NCBI GenBank assembly: GCA_039090855.1
Contig: CM076996.1
Coordinates: forward strand, 44,730,469 to 44,794,468
Reading direction: 5' to 3'
Source of the DNA: Macrothele yani
Lineage: Eukaryota; Arthropoda; Arachnida; Araneae; Macrothelidae
Length of the DNA stretch: 64,000 nt
Part shown: piece by piece, positions 51,324-61,353 of the stretch
Numbering within the stretch: the stretch's first letter is position 1
Layout: each line of letters begins with the position of its first letter
Notes under the pieces: generated by a model
Databases searched by the model: none
What the model was told of the DNA's origin: nothing
The model's input: the letters and a program-made list of their open reading frames with translations, nothing else
Position numbers and translations under genes: made by a program

Positions 51324-52125
51324 GTGAGTTAGCAGAGTTTGAAAGAGGGATGATAGTGGGTGCCCGGCGCATTGGCCACTCTATAGCGGACCTGGTACAG
51401 TAGTTGCAGTATCCTCGTTCGGCAGTATCAAGAATGTGTCGGGAATAAGAAATTTCCAGGAGAACATCGCATCGTGGATAGCGCTGCATGCGGAGAAAAG
51501 TGGTGGATGAACGTGGCCGTTGACATCTGTCTGGCATATTTGCAGCCAACTGGAGAGCGACAGTGGCATAAATCCTAGCCGGCTGCAACGAGGGAAGTAC
51601 CAGAAACCTCTCCAATAAGACCCTCAACCGATCATTAGCCGCAATAGCTAATGACAGCCGCTGACCCACCATAGTTCCATTGCTAACGCCACATCACCTG
51701 GCTGTGTGCATCAACTGAGCGAAAAAACCATCGGCAATAGACCTTTGATGATTGGAGGCGGCTGTTCTGGCCCGATGAGTCCTGGTTCCAGTTATTTCAC
51801 GCACAATGGAAGGCGTGCATCTTGCGGAAACCTCACAAAGTGATGGACTCGGCAGGTCAATAAGGAACTGTTCAGGCTCTTTTATAGTCTGAGCATGTTG
51901 AACTGGCACATGTTGGGAACTCTTTCACGTCTAGATTCATCTCTGAATGGACACGTTACGTATCCATCGATGCAGACCATCTGCCTCCGCCTCCGTTCAT
52001 GTTCATCACGCACCCATAGTGAAAATGAGGACAATGTCCCTCCCCACAGAGCCATGGTGACTAGAACATGATTAAGAGAGCATTTCGCAGAAGTTCCCAT
52101 TCGGGAATGCACTGTTAAAATTAAG
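51324..52125 (+). pseudogene. Tc1-like transposase pseudogene (same family as 1-634)
   Basis: The plus frame reads EFERGMIVGARRIGHSIADL, PRSAVSRMCREY, a frame break, VVDERGR, SGIFAANWRATVA, then after further breaks RLFWPDESWFQLFHAQWKAC, LRKPHKVMDSAGQ and RYVSIDADHLPPPPFMF. The order and residues match the transposase at the left edge of the window. The first catalytic Asp (PDESW) is kept; the region with the second Asp and Glu is unreadable. Multiple stops. It abuts the Penelope fragment on its left. Confidence 0.75.
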
Positions 52126-52130
52126 TAGTG

Positions 52131-53130
52131 TGAATTCACGGAAAATTTCTGAAAATGACGTGCAGCAAAGTTGACAGTAGGTGTCCGTGTTTATCAGAAA
52201 TTTCCGTTCTTAAAAGCGCCCATTTATTTTAACTTCCGTAGTTTCACAGATTTTCCGTAGTCTGAATTTCCGTTTATTTCAGAAAAATCTATTGCAGATT
52301 TTTACGTTTTTAAACTGAAATTCCGCAAAACCGCGACGACCCTACATTTTTTAGCCCTTCCTCCAGATAATCCTTTTGCTCCGGTCAGGGTCGAACCCTA
52401 GCCGCTGGGATTAGTTGAACAGTCCTTTAACCACTAAACCACAGGCACTTGGAAGCTCGAATAACATACATCGTAAAACAAATTGCGCGACAATTAATTT
52501 TTTCTGGCATTAATCATTTTATTTTCTGTTGGAGCTTATTGTTTTTCTGAATAGGTTTGTAATCATTTTTTTCTGTATGAAGACTTTTCACAAATTAAGC
52601 ATTTTTCATCCTGATTTTTCAAAACAACAAAATGCTTTGCAACTTGATTTTTTAAACTGACAATGACTTTCAGTTATCTTTAAAGAAGGTGAACTGTACT
52701 TTTCTTTTCTTTTTTGTATTATTTCATTAAAAAAAAACACCTAAATATAAAATTTACTTTGATAGCTATAATAGTTTTTGTCTTAAGTTGTCCGAAGATT
52801 GATACATAAGACATCGTATAACCATTTGTACAATAAGTTAAGTACCCGGTTTCTTAGAGTAACATACATTCGTATAATAAATAGCTGGTGCACAAAATAA
52901 GGGAGAGGAGAAAAAATATTCTGTGTTGCAATAAATATAAAACTCATGTGATATGCTATCCACAATATCCGATTTCGCTACGGAACTTCAAAATTCGACA
53001 GACGATTGAAATTTAAAAGTTAATCAAACCTTAAGTATTCTCACCAATCGCTCCTATTACCGGTAATTTTTCTTCATACGAATGCGGAAAAAGTGAGAAC
53101 GGGGGTTTTCCGTTAATATACGACAGGATA
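52131..53130. other. AT-rich sequence with TTTCCGT-type repeat phrases
   Basis: Phrases such as AAATTTCCGTTCTT and TTTCCGTTTATTTCAG (52195-52290) recall the interspersed repeat at 16.2-16.8 kb and 53.1-53.6 kb. A tRNA-like segment within it is listed separately. No gene seen. Confidence 0.45.
52381..52448 (-). repeat. tRNA-like segment (third SINE head or tRNA pseudogene)
   Basis: The minus strand has box A-like TGGTTTAGTGGTTAAAGG and box B-like GGGTTCGACCCTGACCGG about 33 bases apart. The T-arm pairs well (AGGG/CCCT), but the acceptor ends do not pair, so a functional tRNA is unlikely. Confidence 0.55.
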
Positions 53131-53335
53131 TTTTTTTTAATGGAGGTTTAACGACCACCGTGAGCAACTCAATGGGCTATAAGCAGTCGCCCATCCCTAA
53201 TTTAGGGTCACTGGTTCCAGGGAAGGGAGAGAGCCAGTGCCTTAAGACAAACACAACGACCATGCCTCACCGGGATTCAAACCCCTTTCGGACGAATGAT
53301 CAGAGGTCATCGCTTAGACCACTTTGCCACCGGAG
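53131..53335 (-). mobile_element. SINE1 copy 14
   Basis: Minus-strand copy with a short T tail, the standard body, and a box B region shortened by an ~8-bp deletion (GGGATTCAAACCCCTTTCGG). It ends CCACCGGAGAG, so the 5' terminus is altered. Target duplication not clear. Confidence 0.88.
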
Positions 53336-53600
53336 AGTCACGGAAGGAATTGCGGTAATGTTTCTGAAAATTCAGAATTTTCCGTTAACAAATCTTTAAA
53401 ACGGTAATTTACCGTCAATATAAGAAAAAAAAACTGCGAAAAGGTTTCTGGAAATTCAAAATTTTTCCCGCATGAAAAATCTGTGAAATTCAGGTTTCTT
53501 TCCGTCATTTCACGGAAATGGTTGTATCAGAAATATGCTTCGCTAATTCACGAAAGAAATGACGGAAAGGAACCCTGTCGGAAATCTTTGGGTTGCAGTG
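53336..53600. repeat. Interspersed repeat also at 16.2-16.8 kb
   Basis: Contains TTCTGAAAATTCAGAATTTT, TCACGGAAATGGTTGTATCA and AATATGCTTCGCTAATTCAC, the last two reversed in 16625-16685. Confidence 0.55.
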
Positions 53601-55129
53601 AAAAGGTCCGTTCTAGCTTTGGATCCTCCACCGAGGAAGGTGACGTAATTATGAACAGCGGTGCATGGGTGGAGATACCTATGGAACGCTTTCGTAACCT
53701 GTAGTAGACCCAGTGCCTCACCGCGTGACTGCCCTTATCCGAGCGAAAGGTGGTCCTACCCATTACTGGTTCACCATTTCCTGATTTCTGTCCACTCATA
53801 GTATGTTTCTGCATATTTCCCTATCTCTCCCCAGCTCTACATATATAAAAACTATTCACTGTATACTCTCTATCTCTATACGACAGTTTTTCTATATATG
53901 ACTATACCTTGCCTTTATATGGATGATTCAAATTTTGATTTTGTATGTGAAGTGTCGTATTAAGCCTTAGTAAGTATACAAACTGCTTTGAAAATCCTTC
54001 GGTGGGTTTTGGGATGCTGGTACCCAGTTTAATCACTTTTTGTGTGTGTGAGAATTCAAGAGACGGCAACCAGGCAAGATATAGGCGTCGTTAATGGCTC
54101 ATCGGAAAGCTTTTATTCGAGTTTTCGGAACCTTGGATGCCAAAAGTTAAAAATTCTTAAAATTGGAGAGAGAGTGCGACAAAAAAAAAAAAAAAATAGA
54201 CAGTTTTGATATTTCCTTAGCCTTTTTTAATCAACGAATTCTAGGACTGAAGTCATTTAGCATGGTGGCTGTGGACGTTACAGCTAACAACTGCAAAATC
54301 ATAGGACGAAGCTTATAAACTTGCTGAATTATGGTAGTGTAAATCGGCTGGATTAGTTAACTTCAAATATTGTGTACAAGGTGCTTTACTATGCTTTAGT
54401 AAGTATGCAAATTTTCATTGGAAACTTTACCTCAGTGGTGTAGAAGTTCCTCGGCACGCCTTAGCTGTTCTGAGGCACGTTTTTCCTGGGCTTAGCAGTG
54501 CTAAGGCACATTTAGCGACTAGATGGTTAGAGAAGCTGAGCAAAATATTTTTTTTAGGTGATCATACTATCTAAAATAGAGAACCTTTGTTTTATATGCA
54601 GGCATGCATGCATGTCAACCGAATGTTCATATTGTAGGAATGAAACCAAACAGTCGGATCCCACGGTAGGGGTATCTCGAGTCATAAGAGTTCTAGTATA
54701 AAGAAAATATGAACCCCATTGTCAGAACGACAGTCCTCAAAATAAAACTGTGCAATATGGTTTCTTTGGGGATTAAGACTGCACTGCTCGGAGGGAAAAC
54801 TAGTAATAAGAATTTTATGATTCCGGGGTGCTGAATTCAAATATGACTGTAAAAAGTCTCCATCACGAACAGCTTTTTGTGTATGAACATTGCTATATTT
54901 CCAGATACATATATATAATGCAAGATGTGCACATTATAGCTTCACATTGTAATGTATAACAGCATTTATGTGTCTTGTTAGCTACAGAATTAGTGTTACA
55001 AAGTACTGTGTAAACACCATATTCATTCATCACTATATATGAGACAGCAAAAGAAAAAAGAAATGGGGTAAACAATATTAACACAAATGTAAATGTATAC
55101 ACACATACTCGTATGCCCGTACAAGTAGT
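53601..55129. other. Unassigned sequence
   Basis: No gene or repeat recognised over 1.5 kb; AT-rich with a few short A runs. Confidence 0.4.
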
Positions 55130-55539
55130 TCATTTTTTTCTCTTATTTGTAGTGTTGTTGTTCTCCTGCAAAAACCAGCGATAATCACTCATCATTGAAG
55201 GATCCCAAGTGCCTTGATACCTCTCCTCCATCGTTCGGATATCTTGGTGGAACCTTTCTCCTTTTTCATCGGTGACTGCTCCTAGGTTGTCAGGAAAGAA
55301 GTCCAGATGCGAATCGAAGAAATATATTTTTAAGGACATCCGGCACGCAAGGTTTTTATAGTTCTTGAGAAGGTTGTGAATCAGCTGTTTGTAGTTGCCC
55401 TCTTAGTGATTACCCAGAAGTCCCTTGACCACAGATGTGAAAGATTGCCATGCAGCGAGCTTCATGCTGTTTAGCTTTTGGTAAAAACAGAATCACCCAG
55501 TAGGTCCCGTATATGAGGACCAACGAAGATGCGTTCTAT

Positions 55540-55725
55540 GAGATTTGCATCGTTTAATTACGGATATGTTTGCTTTAAATGCAAGAAACCTGGGCCATTG
55601 AGTTTTGCATCGCTTAATTACGGAAATGTTTGCTTTAAATGCAAGAAACCTGGGCCATTGAGTTTTGCATCACTTAATTACGGAAATGTTTGCTTTAAAT
55701 GCAAGAAACCTGGGCCAGATTTGTC
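55540..55725. repeat. 60-bp unit, three tandem copies, inside the pseudogene
   Basis: TTAATTACGGAAATGTTTGC, TTTAAATGCAAGAAACCTGG recurs exactly every 60 bp. A multiple of three, so it duplicates 20 codons (GPGFLHLKQTFP-LSDAKLN on the minus strand). Units differ by one to three bases, so the expansion is recent. Confidence 0.9.
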
Positions 55726-56600
55726 CATAGCCTTTACAAAGTTTTTCATCAGCCCCAGTTTGATATGAAATGGTGGAAGCAGCACATCAGAGGGATTAAC
55801 TAGGGGCTTGTAACAAACGTTACTCTCTCCAGGAATGAAAACATCTCGTTTAGGCCAGTCTGTCTGTTCCTAGTGTTCTGCTGTGGCCCCCATACAAGAC
55901 AACAACAAAATTTGTTATTTTCACATACAGAGAAAACAACAAAACAACTGTGCCCCACATACAAAGAAAATAACAAAATTTGTTGAAGCCACTTTAAAGA
56001 CCGAGCAAGAGTGATATCACTTTCAGATCACCGCATATTTACCACCTAAACTGGTCATATTGTATTGCAGTGAGAATTTTTTCCATACTTTCATACGTCT
56101 CCTTCATTCCTACAGCTTGTGTTACTGGAACAGAAGGCTTCTAGTTTCCGTTGTACAAAAGGACAGCTTTTAAGCTAACCTTGGATGAGTCGATAAATAG
56201 ATGCCATTTCGTGGGATCGTGAGATATTCCTAATTCTGTCATTAGCCCCAGAATATCTGAACAAAAACACATATCATTCTGCATTTCATAAAAAAAAATA
56301 GACCTAAATTTCTATTTCTGAACACAGGCACACGTGTACTCTTCGCTAGCAGGTTCCACTCTTGCAGTCGGGAACCTAAAAGCTCAGCTTGTTGTTTGGA
56401 AAGATGTAGGTCTCGAACGAGATCATTTAGTTCCTTTTGCTCAATCAAGTGGGGCTCGTCTAAGTGTTTAGGAGTGTATGTAGGATCCGAATCTTCATGT
56501 GCGTCCGTATCTTCATTGAATGAATTTGAATCTATCTCTTCACTGTTCAATGGAGGTTTTAGTATATGAAGATCTTCCCCATGCGGAACAGGCCTTAAGG

Positions 56601-57033
56601 TAGTTCCACCTAAAATTTCTGCCTTATGTTTCCAATGGTAAAACTTCTTTACATATTTTCTTCGCAATTAATGTATTCCCAAAGATAAAAATTTGCACAT
56701 CGATAAAACTAACTTTAAATTATAGCATGAGATACTTAATACTTGCTAAAATATAACCATAATTATATTAAAAATCAATCTTTTTCTTTGAGTAATGTTC
56801 AGACCCGTTAATAGATGGCGCGACCAATACATTGATGATGTCAGTAGACAAACATATGTTGGATTGCTTAATTATGGTTATGTTTTAGCAAGTATTAAGT
56901 ATCCCATGCTATAACTTGAAGTTAGTTTTATCGATGTGCAAATTTTCATCCTTGGGAATACATTAATTGCAAAGAAAATATGTAAAGAAATTTTACCATT
57001 GGAAACACAAGGCAGATATTTTAGGTGGAATCG
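56601..57033. mobile_element. 433-bp MITE-like element with ~170-bp TIRs and 8-bp target duplication
   Basis: Ends TAGTTCCACCTAAAAT and, reversed, CGATTCCACCTAAAAT. Arms 56601-56775 and 56862-57033 match in inverted order, including TTTCCAATGGTAAAA and GCACATCGATAAAACTAACTT. CCTTAAGG at 56593-56600 and 57034-57041 is the target duplication. Deleting the element restores the frame PSALRPVPHGEDL of the host pseudogene. An 8-bp duplication is typical of hAT and P elements; the superfamily is not assigned. Confidence 0.85.
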
Positions 57034-57330
57034 CCTTAAGGCTGATGGCAAATTTGATCACTGTATTTTACTTTCTTTGAAAAGCCACTCACTTTGGTTA
57101 AACAAAAATAACAATCTTCCACGTGATCAGTTGGCTCACGCCAAATCATCGAAACTGCGAAAGGCATGGATTTCAGCTTACTTTCAACCATTCACTCAGG
57201 TCAACAAAGCAGGAAATGCAGCACACATGTGGAGCCCACGATTTATTTTGATCTCCAACATGACATCCAAAGTACAAAGTTCATGTTATAAAAACCTTGT
57301 AGACCAGTGTTATCAGTGCACCAGATAGTT

Positions 57331-57967
57331 TCGTTTACGAGGTTAAGAAACTAGAAATACATAAAATGTTATTTATTATTCAACATATCATTTCTACGAA
57401 ACAAATATTATTCTTTACAGAATTCTACTTATTAGCATTCTAATTCAAACAAAAATTCGTGGTATATGTACTTTGTGTTTTGTATCAGGCAGTAGATTAG
57501 AGTGGATGATGGTGGATGATCACAATGGGAACTAATGTTTCCGTCAAAATTACTAATGGAGGGTGAGGCATACCAATGACCCTGGGCTCCAGGGGTCCAA
57601 CAAGTTAGTTTTAGCTTAATTAATTTATAACAGAGTGCTTGGTCTGGTGGCACTTATCTCTCACAAGCACACAGAATTTTTCTGCTATTTCAGAGCAAAC
57701 GCCAGGCACAGAGATAGAAGGTAACATTTTTTTTTATTTTTTTAAGCGGAAATAACTTTTCAGACGGAAATAAAGTTCAAATGAAATTAAGTATTATTAT
57801 GTCGCGGCAGGCACGTAATTAGGTCACAGACCCGGAAGCCGGGGGAGGGGATGGCTGAAGGGCAATTTTGGGATGCTCAGTGTTCAACTGCAAACTAACT
57901 TTTTCTGCGATTACAGACGCAAGTTTTTCTTTGTTTTTCATTGTTCCCTTTGTTAATTTACTTCACT
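57331..57967. other. Unassigned sequence
   Basis: No gene recognised. Confidence 0.4.
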
Positions 57968-58140
57968 AGCGTATAACGAAGTAAATTTCTCCGTCATTTT
58001 TAGTCTACGCCGGGACTCGAACCCGGATCCCCTCCTTCCGGAATAAGTCACTCTACCAATTGAGCTACGCGGACGTTTTATTCTGATTCCTATCAGCCTT
58101 TATGTCGTGTGCGTCCTTCGGGCAGGTACGTCACATCTCC
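57968..58140 (-). repeat. SINE2 / tRNA-containing repeat, copy 2
   Basis: The minus strand reads GTCCGCGTAGCTCAATTGGT, then GGGTTCGAGTCCCGGCGTAG, then AAAATGACGGAGAAATTTAC. Upstream it keeps CCCGAAGGACGCACACGACA. The 7-bp first stem (GTCCGCG/CGCGGA-type) is partly kept. Confidence 0.8.
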
Positions 58141-58286
58141 TGGTACGTTACATCATCTCCCCCTTATTATTTTTTTTTTCGAAGTGCTGGAGAAGGGATT
58201 CTCTTATATTTCCTATCTCGCGGTGTGGAAAGAACATCACACCAATGCGAGATTTTGAACGGTCGGGTCATCCGGATAGTTCGGGC
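58141..58286. other. Spacer between SINE2 copies
   Basis: Contains a T run at 58170 and nothing recognisable. CTCCTGGTACGTTACA at its start is repeated after copy 3, so the repeated unit may include it. Confidence 0.4.
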
Positions 58287-58470
58287 GCCATTATAACGAA
58301 GTAAATTTCTCCGTCATTTTTATCCGCGCCAGGATTCGAACCCGAGTCCCCTCATTCCGGAATAAGTTGCTCTACCAATTGAGCTACGCGGACGTTTTAT
58401 TCTGATTCCTATCTGCCTTTATGTCGTGTGCGTCCTTCGGGCAGGTACGTTACATCTCCTGGTACGTTAC
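58287..58470 (-). repeat. SINE2 / tRNA-containing repeat, copy 3
   Basis: Same layout as copy 2 in direct orientation about 319 bp away. The tRNA-like cloverleaf is best preserved here: acceptor GTCCGCG with CGCGGAT, D-stem GCTC/GAGC, and T-arm with TTCGAAT. The region expected to be the anticodon arm is TTATTCCGGAATGAG and does not give a standard 5-bp stem with 7-base loop. Confidence 0.8.
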
Positions 58471-60249
58471 AAGCGAAAAATGTCTTCATCCCAAATCGTA
58501 AAAATAGTAAAATAAAATACAAAATATGAAAAACAAGCTGGCAAAAGAAAACTGAGCTCTCTTGAAATATAAAAAATGAATCACATTCTCTAAATTTACT
58601 TGATTATGACTGAGTTGCGGGTTCCTTATTACTTGACAACCAATTTATTTTTTTAGTTCGCTATTCTGGTCCCTTTCGGTGGATTCGAGCAGTATCATCG
58701 AGGAGTTATTGATGTATTTTGTCTCTTTTGTTCCTCTTCTTCGGTTCCACACTTTCTCCATCTTTAATCACACGTTCTCCTTCGCTGGTGTTCGGCATAA
58801 CCTCTCCTTATCGTGGCCAACATCCAAACTCTCTCCCTTCTCTACTCACAAATCAAAAGTCCTAATATTTAGCCTTCATCGTCTATTTGCTATTTGCCTC
58901 ATAATTACGCCAACGAATCCTTTTTCTCCCACACACGCATGCATCGTAAAACCACTCTTTACTGACCCCACAGTAATGAAGCGGAAGAAGTCAAAAGCTC
59001 TTTCTGTCTCTTTCTCTCACACACACACATAAGAAGAATTTCCCTTTAGCACTTTTTTCCAACGTCTAGGGGATACATATATAGCTACGCTCCACATCCG
59101 CTCTCTTCAACAATACTTAAATATTTCAGGCGATTAACTACATGAAAGTTTCTTAACAGCATTTAGCATCTTAGGCACTCACCAGGTGACTAACAGCGTT
59201 TTAGTTTTCTGTGCAACAATGCATTCCTCTCGGCCTCATTTCTTTCTTTTTTTTTTTTTTCACGTTCTTCTATGTTTTACGTTCCTCAGTAAAAAAAAAC
59301 GAGGCATTTCTGTCTTTCCTGATCTTTAAGAATCATTGCCGTAGCTGTTGCTACTGATTCATCCCGAGAAGTAATTTCTTTTCATTATTCGTGCTGCATC
59401 ACTTCAATTTTGTTTTTTAAAAGACGTTCAGTTCACGTACAAATAAGGCAATAAATTTTGTTTGTAATGAAACGCAATAGTAATTTTCATAAACCACGGA
59501 AAATAAAAGTTCAGAGAATTTGCAACAGCGTCCATCTTCCATGGGGGTTTGCTTGCCTGCAGCCCCTTTCACCTGGTAGCTACGGCCCTGTGCACTAAGC
59601 AACGGAAAGCTCAAAACAAGTTTCACCTTGAGTCAGGCCCGTAACCAGATGGGGAGAAAGAGGGGCTAAGCCCCCTCTAGCGGATTTCAGAGCCCCCCTC
59701 CCCACCCTCTAGCGATTCCCAAACTTTTATAAATTTCAAAGTTAAAGTATCTCTCACACGACCTATGTTTTCTCATAGCTAAAATTTTTGAGAACCGGCT
59801 TCCCCCATTAAAAGACAGTCTTCCCCCTCTTAACGACCATCTTTGCCTAAGAAACACTGCAGAAAAAAATGCTTTGTCCGAATTACCATTCCCACTGAAA
59901 ATTTTCTCACTTCCCTGGACCCATGAAATAATGCAAATCTGTAGAAGTATGTAGAGGTCACTTTAAATGGCTACAAAGCTTCAGATTAATGAAACTTCGT
60001 GAAAATGGGATACATCAAAACCAAGGTGAAGCTGTCTTATACACGATATAACTTCCCCAAAAACTTGCCATAAAAACTTATTTTTTGTTCCCAATCCCTG
60101 ACAATATTTCTGGCACGTAAGTTCCTCTATTTTTTCATCATTTGTGACCACGTACTCCGTTGGTGGCAACATTGCTTTGCTCCAATTACAACATTTGTAG
60201 TGTACTACCACACTGTATATTAACTGCTGAATGTTCCCTTCGTGCACCC
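58471..60249. other. Unassigned sequence
   Basis: No gene recognised. A CA run (59018-59030) and T runs (59249-59261) are present. The segment at 59640-59720 is rich in CCCCCTCTAGCG phrases. Confidence 0.4.
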
Positions 60250-60290
60250 GGCTTGATGATGGAGCTAGGGTAGCTCCGAAAGTTTTTGCC
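60250..60290 (+). ncRNA. Hammerhead-like motif
   Basis: CTTGATGATGGAGCTAGGGT then AGCTCCGAAAG. A stem GGAGCT/AGCTCC is closed by a short loop and followed by GAAA. The segment before it is TTGATGA, one base from the CUGANGA core. AATAAA occurs about 35 bp downstream. The layout equals that of the Penelope tails in this window, but no Penelope coding sequence is found upstream. Confidence 0.4.
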
Positions 60291-60367
60291 CTTCATGTAT
60301 GTTTTTAACTTGTAAATAAACATAATTTTACCTTGCAAGTTTTTAGGAAAAGTTCAATCGTGTATAA

Positions 60368-60428
60368 GACAGCTTCAGACTGGTTTTAATGTACAAAGCT
60401 TCAGCCTGGTTTTAATGTACAAAGCTTC
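60368..60428 (+). repeat. 27-bp direct repeat, two copies
   Basis: CTGGTTTTAATGTACAAAGC preceded by TTCAGAC/TTCAGCC is tandemly repeated twice. Confidence 0.8.
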
Positions 60429-60699
60429 ATCCTTCCTGGAAGTGAGTGGGGGCGGGGTTGCAGGAGTATTTGAGGATGACAGACAGTTGTAGTGACATTA
60501 CCTAAAGTAAAACAGAGGCCCAGTCTCCACACTTCCTACAAAGCTGATAAAGGGAGTGGCAGTTTAAAGCTTAAACTCATCTTAACTCCACTCCTCTTTT
60601 TGGCAGGACAGAGGACACGTAAGGAGGTGGGTTGGGGTTGGTTCTGCTGCTCGTGGTCGTTAGCTGCTTTGAGGGTTTCTTGTTGCCCCTTTCTGTCAA

Positions 60700-60835
60700 T
60701 GACTGCTACGGAGAGGAGCTCGGATTCGATCCCAGGCAGGTAGGAATGTTCGAAACACTAAATATCCGACGTGCGTCGGATGGGCACGTTAAGCCGTCGA
60801 ACCCCCTGGTACTGGCCCCCGGTAATAAATAAGGG
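60700..60835 (+). mobile_element. SINE3-like repeat with box B and CGTTAAGCCGTCG block
   Basis: GCTCGGATTCGATCCCAGGC (box B-like) is followed by ATCCGACGTGCGTCGGATGG and GGCACGTTAAGCCGTCG, ending in CCCCGGTAATAAATAAGG. The hairpin CCGACGTGCGTCGG lies inside. tRNA-derived repeats with a B box followed by such a CGTTAAGCCG block are common in arthropods. Box A is unclear. Confidence 0.55.
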
Positions 60836-61353
60836 CGTCTTCCTTCCCCTTTCTACCTCGCTTCCGTGAGACTTTCCTATCGGGCACTCTAACCCAAATA
60901 TCCTAGCTTCCTATTTCTAAGGGTTGTTTAAGACCTGGGGTCAGACACTTCCTTCCTAAAATCCTCTACATCTGATCTTTTCTGTCAAGCAAATCATTCT
61001 GCTCTATGTTCACCCAAAACCTTCCCCCAACCCCATATTTAGCAACCGCCCCTCTGAAGGAACGTTTCTTGAAGAACCAGACCAACCACTCTAATGAGAA
61101 TTAAGGGAGCACGTGGTCAGTTAGGCTGGTGTTAAGAGAGATGAAAGCAAATGTTTTCCCCGCCCTCCATTGTAGAGTTCTGGAAAGAGTCAGTACTCCC
61201 TGGTCTGGTTTTCTTGTTTTTATCTACGAATTTTGTTCTTCGGTTTGCTTATATTTCTTTTGTTTAAAAAAACATTTTGAGTTTTTATCTGATCATTGTT
61301 TGAAAACTGAACTCTGTTTAAAGTACGCAAAAGGTTCAGTCCTGTTCTATAAA
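60836..61353. other. Unassigned / leader of hAT-like element
   Basis: The open frame from 61129 continues into the zinc-finger protein but has no recognisable domain before MSLLKYFKRK at 61354. Element termini were not found. Confidence 0.4.

Larger units (their letters stand above)
55130..57330 (-). pseudogene. Pseudogene of a multicopy invertebrate protein family, function unknown
   Basis: Minus strand, N to C. YFGCHVGDQNKSWAPHVCCI, CFVDLSEWLKVS, MPFAVSMIWREPTDHVEDCY and FCLTKVSGFSKK (57300-57050) hold paired Cys/His that may bind metal. A 433-bp insertion follows. Then LRPVPHGEDLHILKPPLN, QKELNDLVRDLHLSKQQAEL, LGSRLQEWNLLAKSTRVPVF, DPTKWHLFIDSSKVSLKAVL, CGDLKVISLLLGL, GPGFLHLKQTFP (triplicated) and MSLKIYFFDSHLDFFPDNLG, with AVTDEKGERFHQDIRTMEER and YQGTWDPSMMSDYRWFLQEN at 55137-55340. 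I recall near-identical blocks (FLHSHLDFFPENLG, GERFHQDI) in many arthropod and cnidarian predicted proteins, often multicopy, which suggests a transposon origin. The biochemical role is unknown to me. Stops and frameshifts throughout. Confidence 0.75.

Noticed and set aside
52381..52448. Functional tRNA gene
   Set aside because: Both promoter boxes are present, but the acceptor stem does not pair and the anticodon arm is irregular. Kept only as a tRNA-like repeat.
54893..55102. 69-residue minus frame before the unknown pseudogene, as its C-terminal extension
   Set aside because: The frame is separate, AT-driven and shows no relation to the family's C-terminus, which ends near 55137.
58102..58304. 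Two overlapping plus frames
   Set aside because: They run through the antisense of a tRNA-like repeat and its spacer; not genes.
58287..58470. Functional tRNA gene at SINE2 copy 3
   Set aside because: The acceptor, D and T arms pair, but no standard anticodon arm can be formed and the unit is repeated with conserved flanks.
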